Source: DASWIG01 sp965371445 (GTDB taxonomy: Bacteria > Acidobacteriota > Thermoanaerobaculia > Multivoradales > J023). From it: 13,537 bases of DNA. Shown piece by piece: positions 5,691 through 13,287 of the stretch (position 1 is its first letter; each line of letters begins with the position of its first letter). Location of the stretch: assembly GCA_965371445.1 (NCBI GenBank), contig CBDUYN010000234.1, positions 1 through 13,537 on the forward strand, given 5' to 3'. Both the position numbers and the translations under genes were made by a program. Under the pieces are notes generated by a model that saw only the letters and a program-made list of their open reading frames with translations, was not told the DNA's origin and did no database searches.

Positions 5691-6854
5691 GTGGAAGTCG
5701 TCGACGCCAGCCGCCTCTACCCGTCGATTCCCACCGGAGTGCCGGCCCTCGTGGCCCATGAGCGGCCGGCAGACGGTCCGACGCGGACCGTCTGCGCGGC
5801 GGGCGACGTCGGTTTCTCGGGGCAGCTCGCGGCGGTCGGCGCCGCGAGCCTCGACGAGGTCTCGGCCGCCGTCCGCGTGGCGGATCTCGCCGTTGCCAAC
5901 CTGGAGACGACGTTCGTCGAGAAACCGGAGGGCGCCTTGTTCGCGTCGCCCCCGGACGCCGCCATCTGGCTCGCCGAGGCCGGCTTTCGCCTCGTTCATC
6001 TCGCCAACAACCACGCGATCGACCACGGCGCCGGCATCCTCGCGGCGACCCTACGGACGCTGGCCGGGACCGGGATCGAGGTGATCGGAGCCGACGCGAC
6101 GCCGCACGAAGCCCGGACCCTGCGGATCGTCGACCTCGACGGCCTGCGGGTCGGCTGGCTGGGGGCGGGACGCACCCACTTGCCCCAGAAAGACGGTGCC
6201 GAGGCGTCGTTCTGGGAGTACGACGCGCGCGAGCTGCAAGAAGCGGTTCGGGAGGCGCGGTCCCAGGTCGACGTCCTCGCCGTGTCGCTCCACATGGGCT
6301 ACATGTACGTCGACTACCCGCATCCGGCGCAGCGCAAGGAGGCCCTGGCGCTTCTCGACGCCGGCGCCGACGTCGTCCTCCTTCACCATGCCCACGTCCT
6401 CCAGGGGATCGAGGCGACGCAGCGGGGCGTCGTCTGTTACAACCTCGGCAATCTGCTGCTCGACTGGACGGAGGGCGTCGACGTCCTGGAGGAGACCTTT
6501 GAGGCGCAACGCGTCGGTGGGCTCTTTTTCCTGGAGCTCGACCGGAGTGGCGTCTGCCGCCTCGCCGTCGTGCCGACACGCGTCGACGACGGATGGGCCG
6601 TTCGCTGGGCACGGGGGGAGGAAGGACGCGAGGTCCTGGAGCGTCTGCGGCGTATCAGCGCGGGCTGGGCCGGCGAGGCGGCGAAGCTCTATCACCGCCA
6701 GATGGCGGAGCGCGTCGCCGGGCATACCGTCCGGACGACGCTCGCGCAGCTGCGCGGCGGCGGGGTGCGGGCGTTCCTGGCGCTCCTGCCGCGCCTGCGG
6801 CCCCGGCATTTGCGTATGGTCTTGGGCTGGCTCGCTGTACGGCTGCGCGGATGA
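5691..6854 (+). CDS. CapA family (PGA_cap) metallophosphatase-like protein
   Basis: The 387-residue product belongs to the CapA/PGA_cap branch of the calcineurin-like metallophosphatase fold, named after the capsule poly-gamma-glutamate protein CapA. Family motifs appear in order: AAGDVGFSG (Asp39), NLET (70-73), LANNHAIDHG (Asn106/107, His108), VSLHMGYMYVDYPHP (His201), LLHHAHVLQGIE (His232/233/235) and YNLGNLLLD (250-258). The common 'HWG' is 'HMG' here. The start is the GTG at 5691, with AAGGCGG 5 bp upstream. No signal peptide or membrane anchor is visible, unlike many family members, so it may be cytosolic. The last 60 residues are basic and helical (RPRHLRMVLGWLAVRLRG). It lies 46 bp after the BNR gene on the same strand and may be read through from it. 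There are no capsule genes nearby, so poly-glutamate synthesis is not supported. Its substrate is unknown. Confidence 0.85.
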   Translation: MEVVDASRLYPSIPTGVPALVAHERPADGPTRTVCAAGDVGFSGQLAAVGAASLDEVSAAVRVADLAVANLETTFVEKPEGALFASPPDAAIWLAEAGFRLVHLANNHAIDHGAGILAATLRTLAGTGIEVIGADATPHEARTLRIVDLDGLRVGWLGAGRTHLPQKDGAEASFWEYDARELQEAVREARSQVDVLAVSLHMGYMYVDYPHPAQRKEALALLDAGADVVLLHHAHVLQGIEATQRGVVCYNLGNLLLDWTEGVDVLEETFEAQRVGGLFFLELDRSGVCRLAVVPTRVDDGWAVRWARGEEGREVLERLRRISAGWAGEAAKLYHRQMAERVAGHTVRTTLAQLRGGGVRAFLALLPRLRPRHLRMVLGWLAVRLRG

Positions 6855-6862
6855 GCACAGAT

Positions 6863-6891
6863 TTGCGCATTCGGTGCCGGATCTGTACAAT
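6863..6891 (+). promoter_or_regulatory. Sigma70-type promoter for ctaB-sco
   Basis: TTGCGC (6863-6868) and TACAAT (6886-6891) are separated by exactly 17 bp. Transcription would begin near 6898, leaving a leader of about 65 bases before the TTG start at 6963. The alternative ATG at 6903 would then be only about 5 bases from the transcript end and has no ribosome site. Confidence 0.6.
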
Positions 6892-6948
6892 CCGCCCTTC
6901 CGATGCGTCCCGGGCCTCCCCGCGACGTCTCCCCTCAAAACCCAACCC

Positions 6949-6954
6949 GAGAGG
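6949..6954 (+). promoter_or_regulatory. Ribosome site deciding the TTG start of ctaB
   Basis: GAGAGG lies 8 bp before the TTG at 6963. Neither the ATG at 6903 nor any codon between the two has a comparable site. Confidence 0.6.
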
Positions 6955-6962
6955 TAGGACCC

Positions 6963-7856
6963 TTGTCCGTTGAAGCCGTAACGCAACCGACGGTAGAGAT
7001 CTGCTGGCGCGACTTCCTCGAGCTGACGAAGCCCCGCATCACGGTGATGGTCGCAGTCACGACCCTGGTCGGATTCCTGCTCGGCTCGTCCGGCGGCGTC
7101 GACGCCTGGGTGCTTCTCAGCACGCTTCTCGGCACGGCTCTGCTCGGCAGCGGCGCCTCGGCCCTCAACCAGGTGCTCGAGATCGACGCCGACTCGCGCA
7201 TGCGGCGTACCGCCAACCGGCCCCTGCCGGCCGGACGCCTGGAGCTCGAGACGGCGCTCGCCTTCGGCGCCGCCATCTCGATCGCCGGCATGCTCCTCCT
7301 GGCCTTCACGGTCAACTTCCTGACCGCGGCTCTCGGTGCGTTGACGCTCACCGGCTACGTCTTCGTCTACACGCCGATGAAACGCAAGTCGGCGCTCGCG
7401 ACGCTGGTCGGCGCCATCCCCGGAGCGCTCCCGCCGATGATGGGCTACGCGGGGGCCAAGGGCGAGATCGACGCCGTGGCCTGGATGCTTTTCGGCATCC
7501 TCTTCCTGTGGCAGATCCCGCACTTCCTGGCCATCGCTTGGATGTACCGGGTCGACTACAAGAACGGCGGGCTGCGGACGCTCGCCGACGGCGACGAAAC
7601 GGGTGAGCGCACCTCGCGGCAGATGATCCTCTACGCCGCCGCGCTGGCCCCGGTGAGCCTCCTGCCGGCCGTCCTCGGCGTCTCCGGTGCGCTCTATTTC
7701 GCGGGCGCCATCGTTCTAAACGCCGGCTTCGTGGCCTCGGCGGTGGCCTTCGGCCTCTCGCACACGGCGCACAACGCCCGACGGGTCCTCCTGGTCTCCG
7801 TGGTCTACCTGCCGATGACGTTGATCCTCATGGTGGCCAACCAGGTCGGCGGCTAG
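6963..7856 (+). CDS. ctaB: Protoheme IX farnesyltransferase (heme O synthase)
   Basis: This is a UbiA-family membrane prenyltransferase that adds a farnesyl group to heme b, giving heme O for heme-copper terminal oxidases. Signatures from the TTG start (297 residues) are ELTKPRIT (20-27), the first Asp-rich loop NQVLEIDADSRMRRTANRPLP (69-89, with Asn69, Asp75, Asp77, Arg81/82), VYTPMKRKS (135-143), GAIPGALPPMMGY (150-162), and the second loop WMYRVDYKNGGLRTLADGD (193-211, Asp198). Seven to nine hydrophobic segments are evident and the length is typical. The reading frame extends to an ATG at 6903, but a promoter at 6863-6891 and a GAGAGG site favour TTG 6963. It is followed after 8 bp by sco, the usual partner in oxidase assembly. 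No ctaA or oxidase subunit genes are in view. Confidence 0.92.
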   Translation: MSVEAVTQPTVEICWRDFLELTKPRITVMVAVTTLVGFLLGSSGGVDAWVLLSTLLGTALLGSGASALNQVLEIDADSRMRRTANRPLPAGRLELETALAFGAAISIAGMLLLAFTVNFLTAALGALTLTGYVFVYTPMKRKSALATLVGAIPGALPPMMGYAGAKGEIDAVAWMLFGILFLWQIPHFLAIAWMYRVDYKNGGLRTLADGDETGERTSRQMILYAAALAPVSLLPAVLGVSGALYFAGAIVLNAGFVASAVAFGLSHTAHNARRVLLVSVVYLPMTLILMVANQVGG

Positions 7857-7864
7857 GTGGCGAG

Positions 7865-8551
7865 ATGTCTTCTCCGGAAAGCGAGCCCACCTCCGGCCGG
7901 CCGCCCTACCACCCGTCGAGCCGCGAGCTCCTCATCTGGGGAACGCTCGTCACCGTGATCCTGGCGCTGACCGCAACGGCGCTGCTCAAACGCCTCCGGA
8001 CGCCCCCATCCGAGCCCCTGCCGGTTTACGCCCAGCTACCGCACTTCACGCTCACCAACCGCGACGGCGAGAGCGTGACCCTGGGCGAGCTCGCCGGCGC
8101 GCCGTGGATCGCCGACTTCATCTTCACCCGCTGCCCAGGGATCTGTCCCTTCATGACCCGGCAGATGAGCCGCGTGGCCGCGGAGCTCCCTTCGGCCGCG
8201 ACGGTACGCCTCGTCTCCTTTTCGGTCGACCCCGACCACGACACCCCCGAGGTGCTCCAGGAGTACGCCGAGCGGCACGACGCACCCGACCACTGGTACT
8301 TCCTCACCGGCAAGCGCCAGGCGATCCGGTCGCTGTCGCGCGACGGCTTTCTGCTCGCCGTCGCCGAGGCGACCGAGGAGGAGCAGGCCGCGGCCGGCGA
8401 GGCCGGGGAATCGATCGAGCCCATCGTCCATAGCAACCGCTTCGTCCTCGTCGACGGCGCCGGACGCATCCGCGGCTACTACGACGCCTTTGACACCCAA
8501 GAGGTCGAGAAACTGTTGCGGGACGTTCGAAGGCTCCTCGACGAGGGGTAG
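7865..8551 (+). CDS. sco: Sco family copper chaperone for cytochrome oxidase
   Basis: This 228-residue, membrane-anchored, thioredoxin-fold protein of the SCO1/SenC/PrrC family delivers copper to (or reduces thiols of) the CuA site of cytochrome c oxidase. One N-terminal transmembrane helix spans about residues 22-41 (LLIWGTLVTVILALTATAL), placing the domain outside the membrane. The copper ligands are present: CPGIC (Cys90, Cys94) and His189 in IVHSNRFVLVD. The family's SVDPDHDTP is at 120-128. Before His189 there is an acidic, Ala-rich insert (ATEEEQAAAGEAGESIE, 169-185), where many relatives also carry a variable loop. The ATG at 7865 follows the ctaB stop by 8 bp, with AGGTGG overlapping that stop, so the two genes are translationally linked. 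No clear terminator follows. Confidence 0.92.
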   Translation: MSSPESEPTSGRPPYHPSSRELLIWGTLVTVILALTATALLKRLRTPPSEPLPVYAQLPHFTLTNRDGESVTLGELAGAPWIADFIFTRCPGICPFMTRQMSRVAAELPSAATVRLVSFSVDPDHDTPEVLQEYAERHDAPDHWYFLTGKRQAIRSLSRDGFLLAVAEATEEEQAAAGEAGESIEPIVHSNRFVLVDGAGRIRGYYDAFDTQEVEKLLRDVRRLLDEG

Positions 8552-8745
8552 CGCCCGCGCGTTGGCGCTAGCTCGCGCGTCACCGCCTGGGCTGAAGCTG
8601 GACTCGAAGGCGATTGGCGAGTCTGAAGCGGCACAGTGAAGGGGGCGGCGCCCGGGACCTCGACCTCGATCGTGGCGGAGCGGCTTTCGTCGTGGAGTCG
8701 GCAGCGCGGCGAGCTCCGTCGGGGCTGATAGACTCGGCAGCCCTG
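8552..8745 (+). promoter_or_regulatory. Noncoding gap with extended -10 promoter before the sigma gene
   Basis: Near the end of the gap, TGATAGACT (8726-8734) is an extended -10 element (TGnTAGACT). Transcription would start near 8741, only about 5 bases before the ATG at 8746, which has no Shine-Dalgarno, so the message may be leaderless or nearly so. No good -35 is seen at the expected spacing. An imperfect GC-rich inverted repeat (CGCGCG at 8556-8561 and 8574-8579) just after sco could be a weak terminator. The sigma frame is open across this gap from a TTG at 8614, but that 44-residue extension looks unlike the family. Confidence 0.4.
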
Positions 8746-9369
8746 ATGTCAGACGACGAAGCCCGCCAACCCCATGACCGCGACGAGATCGAACGTCTCG
8801 TCCGCGAGGCCCAGGACGGACGCCACGAGAGCTTCCAGCGCCTCTTCGAGCTCTACCTCGGCCCGGTCACCCACTACTTCGCCAACCAGGGCTTCTCTGC
8901 CGCCGCGGCCGAGGATCTGGCCCAAGACGCGCTCGTTCGTGTCTATAGGAAGATAGGGACGTTCCGTTTCGACGCGAGCTTCGAGACTTGGCTCTTCAAG
9001 ATCGCCTCGAACCTCTGGAAGAACGCCCTGCGGAGCCGCGCGACGCTGAAGCGCCAGGCCGACCGCTTGTCGCTCGACGAGGTCCTCGACGACGACGAAG
9101 GCGGTGGCCGCGAGCCCGGCGACCCCGCGGACGGACCTCTCGAGTGCGTGCTGGCCAACGAGCGGCAGCAAGTCCTGGCCAAGGCTCTCGACGAGCTGCC
9201 GGCGAAGATGCGCGAGTGCATGCTCCTCCGCCTCGGGCAGGACCTCCGGAGCCGCGAGATCGCCGCCGTCATGCAAGTCTCCGTCGAAACCGTGAAGTCG
9301 CACCTCGCCGCCGGGCAGAAACGTCTGAAACCGCTTCTCGAAGAACACGCCGACGTCTTCGCCGTCTGA
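8746..9369 (+). CDS. ECF RNA polymerase sigma factor
   Basis: This 207-residue sigma70-family factor of the extracytoplasmic-function class directs RNA polymerase to a small regulon. Region 2 spans about residues 27-97 and includes DLAQDALVRVYRKIGTFRFD and WLFKIASNLWKNALRSR. An acidic linker (LDDDEGGGREPGDPADG) follows. Region 4 spans about residues 143-197, with ALDELPAKMRECMLLRLGQ and the helix-turn-helix REIAAVMQVSVETVKSHL. There are no regions 1 or 3, as in ECF factors. The start is the ATG at 8746. The longer frame from TTG 8614 lacks a ribosome site and adds a non-conserved Gly/Ala/Arg-rich tail. It is the first gene of an operon: the anti-sigma gene begins 14 bp after its stop. Autoregulation from the TGATAGACT element is possible but unproven. 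Confidence 0.93.
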   Translation: MSDDEARQPHDRDEIERLVREAQDGRHESFQRLFELYLGPVTHYFANQGFSAAAAEDLAQDALVRVYRKIGTFRFDASFETWLFKIASNLWKNALRSRATLKRQADRLSLDEVLDDDEGGGREPGDPADGPLECVLANERQQVLAKALDELPAKMRECMLLRLGQDLRSREIAAVMQVSVETVKSHLAAGQKRLKPLLEEHADVFAV

Positions 9370-9383
9370 CCCCAGGAGATTCC

Positions 9384-10166
9384 GTGGAGATACGCCAAAC
9401 CGATCTCGAAGCCGCCGCCCGGGCCGTCATGGCGGCGCGCGGCGACGGCGGCCACCCCTCGCCAGAGGAGCTTCTGAGCTACCACGAGGGCGAAGGGACC
9501 GAGGAGGTCCGGCAACGGATCCTCCGGCACCTTGCCGCCTGCCCGCGCTGCACCCGTACCGTCCTCGACATGGCCAGCTTCCCCGACGTCGAGCCCGTCG
9601 ACGAGGCACGCCGCGTCACCGGGGACGACCTGGACCGCGGCTGGCGGCGGTTCCAGGACCGCCTCCGCGAGGACGACGCGGCCGCCGGCAAAGTGGTCGC
9701 CAGCCCGGCCTCCTGGTTCGAACGGCTCGGCTCGTCGCTACGTTTCGCGCAGGCCGCCGCCGCCGTCCTCTTCGCGACGACGTTGACTCTGGCCGTCGTC
9801 CTCCTCTCGCCGCGGGATTCGCCACGGCCCCGCGTCAACTTGCCGATCGTCGAGCTCGCTCCGGACGACGTCCGGCGCGACCGCAGCGAAACCGTCCGCG
9901 TGCCGGAATCGGCCGACGGGGTCGTCGTCGTCCTGGCTCTCGTCGAGACGCGGCCCTTCGCGTCCTACGAGGTGACGATCCGCGACGCGGCGGGTGACGT
10001 CGTCTGGACGAAACCCGGAGTCGAGCGCTCCGGCGCGGGCATCTTCGTCCTCGAGATCCCCCGGACGTTCCTTGACCCGGGACGCTATCGGATCGACCTC
10101 GCCGGCCTCGACGACGAACGCCGCGAGGAGCTCGCGACCTATGCGCTCGAGATCACGCACGATTAG
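9384..10166 (+). CDS. Membrane zinc-finger anti-sigma factor
   Basis: The 260-residue product has a cytoplasmic N-terminal zinc-binding anti-sigma domain (HxxxCxxC: His49-LAA-Cys53-PR-Cys56, preceded by LLSYHEGEG). A cytoplasmic linker, one transmembrane helix at about residues 121-142 (FAQAAAAVLFATTLTLAVVL) and a periplasmic beta-rich domain of about 110 residues follow. Family knowledge: the zf-HC2/ZAS domain holds the cognate ECF sigma factor until an envelope signal triggers release. The periplasmic part (VVVVLALVETRPFASYEV ... DPGRYRIDL) looks like an Ig/PPC-type sandwich and is not a standard RsiW/RseA sensor. The start is the GTG at 9384 with AGGAGA just upstream, 14 bp after the sigma gene; the same frame is open to 8988 inside the sigma gene, which is rejected. 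Its last 26 bp overlap the CHAT gene. Confidence 0.87.
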   Translation: MEIRQTDLEAAARAVMAARGDGGHPSPEELLSYHEGEGTEEVRQRILRHLAACPRCTRTVLDMASFPDVEPVDEARRVTGDDLDRGWRRFQDRLREDDAAAGKVVASPASWFERLGSSLRFAQAAAAVLFATTLTLAVVLLSPRDSPRPRVNLPIVELAPDDVRRDRSETVRVPESADGVVVVLALVETRPFASYEVTIRDAAGDVVWTKPGVERSGAGIFVLEIPRTFLDPGRYRIDLAGLDDERREELATYALEITHD

Positions 10167-13100
10167 GGCGCTCCTGGCATCGGCGGCTCTCGCCCTCTCC
10201 TGCGGACGCGGCGCCGTCGATCCCGGCGAGACGCTCACGGTCGGCCCCGCCGTCGAATACCGCATCGCCGAAGGGGAGACGCACGCCTATCCTGTCCGAC
10301 TTGCGGAGGGCCAATACCTCCATGTCGTCGTCACCCAGGTCGACGTCGACGTCGCGGTTCTCCTCCGCGATCCGGACGACGCCGTCGTCCTCGCCGTCGA
10401 TGGGCCGAACGGTCCCGAAGGTCCGGAGGACGTCGCCGCCGTCGCCACGGAGGACGGCGTCCACCGCCTGGAGGTCCGCGCGGTGGGCTCGGGACGCTAC
10501 GAGCTCGAGCTCCGCGCGCTCGGTCCCCCGGAGGACGGCGACCGGGACTTCGCCGAGGCGCTTTGTCTTTACGCGGCGGCGGAGCGCTTGCGCGGCGAGC
10601 CGGGCGTCGAGTCGAAGCGATCGGCGCTGGCCACCTATGAGAAGGTCTTGGACCATGTCCGGGACGACGAAGGGCCGTTTCTCGCCGCCCGTACCGAACG
10701 GCGCATCGCCAACCTCCTCGACGACTTGGGTGAGGTCTGCGCCGCCGTAAAACATTTCGAACGCTCCTTCGAGCTCTACGGCTCCTACGACAACGGCTGG
10801 GAGCTGGCGGCGCTTTACAACGACGCCGGCTATTCCTTTCGTCTGCTGGGCGAGGCAGAGCGGGCGCGCGACCTCTACGAACGGGCGATCGCGGTCTCCG
10901 AGCCGATCGGCAACCGGCTGGCGATCGGCGTCGCCTTGAACAACCTCGGCATCCTCCACGATTCGCTCGGCGAGCCGCAGAAGGCGCTCGACTACCACGA
11001 CCGGGCGCTCGCCGAATGGCGCGAGCTCGGCTACCGTTCGCGCCAGGCGACGAGCCTCCACAACCTCGGCGTCTGCTACACCTCGCTCGGACGCACCGAG
11101 GAAGGACGCAGGTTCCTCGACGAGGCCCTGGCGATCCGAACCGACCTCGGCAAACCGTCGCGCCTCGCCACGACGCTGACCGCCCTCGGCTGGGTCCGCG
11201 CCCTCGAAGGCGACCGCGCCGGCGCCCTCGAGGCCTACGGCGAGGCCCTGACCCTGCGGCAAGCGGCGGGCGACCGGCAGGGCGAAGCCGTCACCCTCGA
11301 GCTCATAGGCTCCGCCTACCATGAGGCGGGCGACGGCGACCGCGCCCTCGGCGCCTATCGCGACGCCCTGGAGGCCCTCGCGGACACCGGCAACCTGCAG
11401 GACGAGGCCTACCTCGTTCTCGCCGCCGGACGCGTCCACGCGGAGCGCGGTGACATTGAGGCGGCCCTTCAGAACGGACGCCGCGCGCTGGAGCTTTTCC
11501 GTCGGCTCGGCGACCTGAACGGCGAAGCGTCGGCGCTCGTCGCCCTGGCCCGGAGCGAGCAGCGGCGCGGCGCGCCCGAGGCGGCGCGCGGATACGTCGA
11601 GGCGGGGCTCAAGATCGTCGAGTCGGTGCGCAGCCGTCTTCAGAGCACGGCGCTTCGCAGCTCCTACCTGGCGCGTCGTCACGACGACTTCGGCGTCCTG
11701 ATCGACGTCCTGATGGAGCTTGGCGAGGCCGAGCGGGCCTTTCTGGCGAGCGAGCGCGTCAGGGCGCGTGGGCTCCTTGAGGAGATGACAGGCGGGCGTC
11801 CGCGTCACAGTGTCTCCCCCCCTGGATCCCCCCAAGGGGACCGTGTACCGCCGGAGCTTCTCGTCCGCGAGCGGCGCCTCCGCGCGCGGATCCAGGCCAA
11901 GGAGGACCGGCGCATCTCCCTCCTGAGCGCCGGGACGTCCTCGGAGGAGGCCGAACGCCTGGAAGAGGAGCTGGGAACGCTTCTCCTGGACTACGAGAAG
12001 CTAAGAGGAGAGATCCGCGGTCTTCCGAGCGTTCCCGCGCCGCTGACCCTGGAGGAGGTCCGGAAGCTTCTCGACGAGGGGACGCTCCTTCTCGTCTACA
12101 CCCTGGGCGAGGAAAGGAGCTTCCTTTGGACCATCGGGCTCGATTCGTTCGAGGCGCACGTCCTGGGGCCGCGTTCGGAGATCGAGGTGCTGGCGCGTCA
12201 GGTGGCGGAGATCTTGCCGTTCAGCCGGCGACGGGGATACCGGCGCCAGGCGGAGATGGCGAGCCGGGCATTGAGCGACGCCGTCCTCGCTCCCGTGGCC
12301 GCGGTGCCTACCGGCAAGCGTCTGGCGGTGGTCGCCGACGGCGCGTTGCTCCTGGTGCCGTTCGCGGCGTTGCCGATCCCGGGAGGGACGGCGCCGCTTC
12401 TGGTGAAGCACGAGGTGGTGTCGTTGCCGTCGGTGTCGGTGCTGGCGTCCCTGCGCGAACGCAGAGGACGCACGCCGCCGTCCGGGCTCTTGGCCGTGGT
12501 CGCCGATCCGGTCTTCGGCCCCGACGATTCGCGCCTGGGTGCGGACGGCGACGCCGAAGAGACGGCCGTCGATGACGAGCTCACGCGATCCGCCGGCGAC
12601 TTCGGCGTCAAAGGCTTTGAGCGGCTTCCCTACTCGGGAGAGGAGGCCAGGGCGCTTCTTGCCCTGGCCCGCGGCGCGCCTAGCTTCCGGGCGCTCGACT
12701 TCGACGCCAACCGGACGGTCATCACGGGCGGCGCCCTCAGCGGCTACCGGATCGTCCATTTCGCGACTCATGGGCTCCTGAACACCCGTCATCCGTCGCT
12801 GTCGGGGCTGGTCCTGGCGCTCGTCGACGAGGCGGGGCGTCCGCGCGACGGCTTCCTTCGTCTCCACGAGATCGCGGACCTGGAGCTCGAGGCGGATCTT
12901 GTCGTCCTGAGCGCCTGCCGGACGGCGTTGGGCAAGGAGGTGCGGGGCGAGGGCATGCTGGGTTTGCCGCGGGGCTTCTTTCACGCCGGCGCGTCGCGGG
13001 TGGTGGTGAGCCTGTGGAGCGTCAACGACCGGGCCACGTCGGTCCTGATGGAGCGCTTCTACCGCGGGATGCTCGACGAGGGCCTGCCGGCCGCCGCGGC

Positions 13101-13194
13101 GCTGCGCCGGGCGCAGCTCACGATGCTCGAGGACGACGCCTGGGACGCCCCCTACTTCTGGGCGCCGTTCGTCGTCCAGGGGGATTGGCGTTGA
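10141..13194 (+). CDS. PPC-like/TPR/CHAT protease, predicted lipoprotein
   Basis: This is a 1017-residue CHAT (caspase HetF-associated with TPRs) protein. Residues 1-21 resemble a lipoprotein signal: Arg2/4/6/9, then ALLASAALALSC, fitting the relaxed lipobox with Cys21. Residues 28-130 form a beta-rich PPC-like domain (GETHAYPVRLAEGQYLHVVV ... GSGRYELELRAL). Residues about 138-500 are TPRs of roughly 40 residues (LNNLGILHDSLGEPQKALDY, LHNLGVCYTSLGRTEEGRRF and others). A Pro/Gly-rich linker (551-570) and a charged coiled coil (572-625) follow, then the CHAT domain (about 640-1017). The catalytic dyad is intact: His877 in HFATHG and Cys926 in VLSACRTALG. The C-terminal GASRVVVSLWSVND and FWAPFVVQGDWR are family-typical. 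The start is the ATG at 10141 with GAGGAG 10 bp upstream, overlapping the anti-sigma gene by 26 bp, so translation is coupled. The longer frame from 9994 lies inside that gene. Substrate unknown; location outside the cytoplasm is inferred. Confidence 0.88.
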   Translation: MRSRSRTIRALLASAALALSCGRGAVDPGETLTVGPAVEYRIAEGETHAYPVRLAEGQYLHVVVTQVDVDVAVLLRDPDDAVVLAVDGPNGPEGPEDVAAVATEDGVHRLEVRAVGSGRYELELRALGPPEDGDRDFAEALCLYAAAERLRGEPGVESKRSALATYEKVLDHVRDDEGPFLAARTERRIANLLDDLGEVCAAVKHFERSFELYGSYDNGWELAALYNDAGYSFRLLGEAERARDLYERAIAVSEPIGNRLAIGVALNNLGILHDSLGEPQKALDYHDRALAEWRELGYRSRQATSLHNLGVCYTSLGRTEEGRRFLDEALAIRTDLGKPSRLATTLTALGWVRALEGDRAGALEAYGEALTLRQAAGDRQGEAVTLELIGSAYHEAGDGDRALGAYRDALEALADTGNLQDEAYLVLAAGRVHAERGDIEAALQNGRRALELFRRLGDLNGEASALVALARSEQRRGAPEAARGYVEAGLKIVESVRSRLQSTALRSSYLARRHDDFGVLIDVLMELGEAERAFLASERVRARGLLEEMTGGRPRHSVSPPGSPQGDRVPPELLVRERRLRARIQAKEDRRISLLSAGTSSEEAERLEEELGTLLLDYEKLRGEIRGLPSVPAPLTLEEVRKLLDEGTLLLVYTLGEERSFLWTIGLDSFEAHVLGPRSEIEVLARQVAEILPFSRRRGYRRQAEMASRALSDAVLAPVAAVPTGKRLAVVADGALLLVPFAALPIPGGTAPLLVKHEVVSLPSVSVLASLRERRGRTPPSGLLAVVADPVFGPDDSRLGADGDAEETAVDDELTRSAGDFGVKGFERLPYSGEEARALLALARGAPSFRALDFDANRTVITGGALSGYRIVHFATHGLLNTRHPSLSGLVLALVDEAGRPRDGFLRLHEIADLELEADLVVLSACRTALGKEVRGEGMLGLPRGFFHAGASRVVVSLWSVNDRATSVLMERFYRGMLDEGLPAAAALRRAQLTMLEDDAWDAPYFWAPFVVQGDWR

Positions 13195-13275
13195 GGACTC
13201 CCCCAAAAGTCGCGGTCGCCGTGTCTAGGGGAAGGAAAGCGTCGACGTAGACGCCAACGGCCACCGACTTCCAGC

Positions 13276-13280
13276 AGGAG
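13276..13280 (+). promoter_or_regulatory. Ribosome site of the 39-residue gene
   Basis: AGGAG, within CAGCAGGAG, lies 7 bp before the ATG at 13288. It is the main evidence that the following short frame is translated. Confidence 0.75.
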
Positions 13281-13287
13281 AAAGACC

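Noticed and set aside
9994..10140. Longer CHAT start at 9994
   Set aside because: The extra 49 residues are Ser/Arg/Pro-rich sequence antiparallel in character to the anti-sigma frame it overlaps, and they would bury the lipoprotein-like signal.
10153..11835. 560-codon minus-strand open frame opposite the CHAT gene
   Set aside because: It mirrors the TPR repeats of the real gene, has no domain signatures and spans the anti-sigma/CHAT overlap; it is a compositional shadow.
12001..13206. 401-codon minus-strand open frame opposite the CHAT domain
   Set aside because: The plus strand holds the conserved HATHG and SACRTALG motifs here; the antisense product is Arg/Gln/His-rich and unrecognisable.
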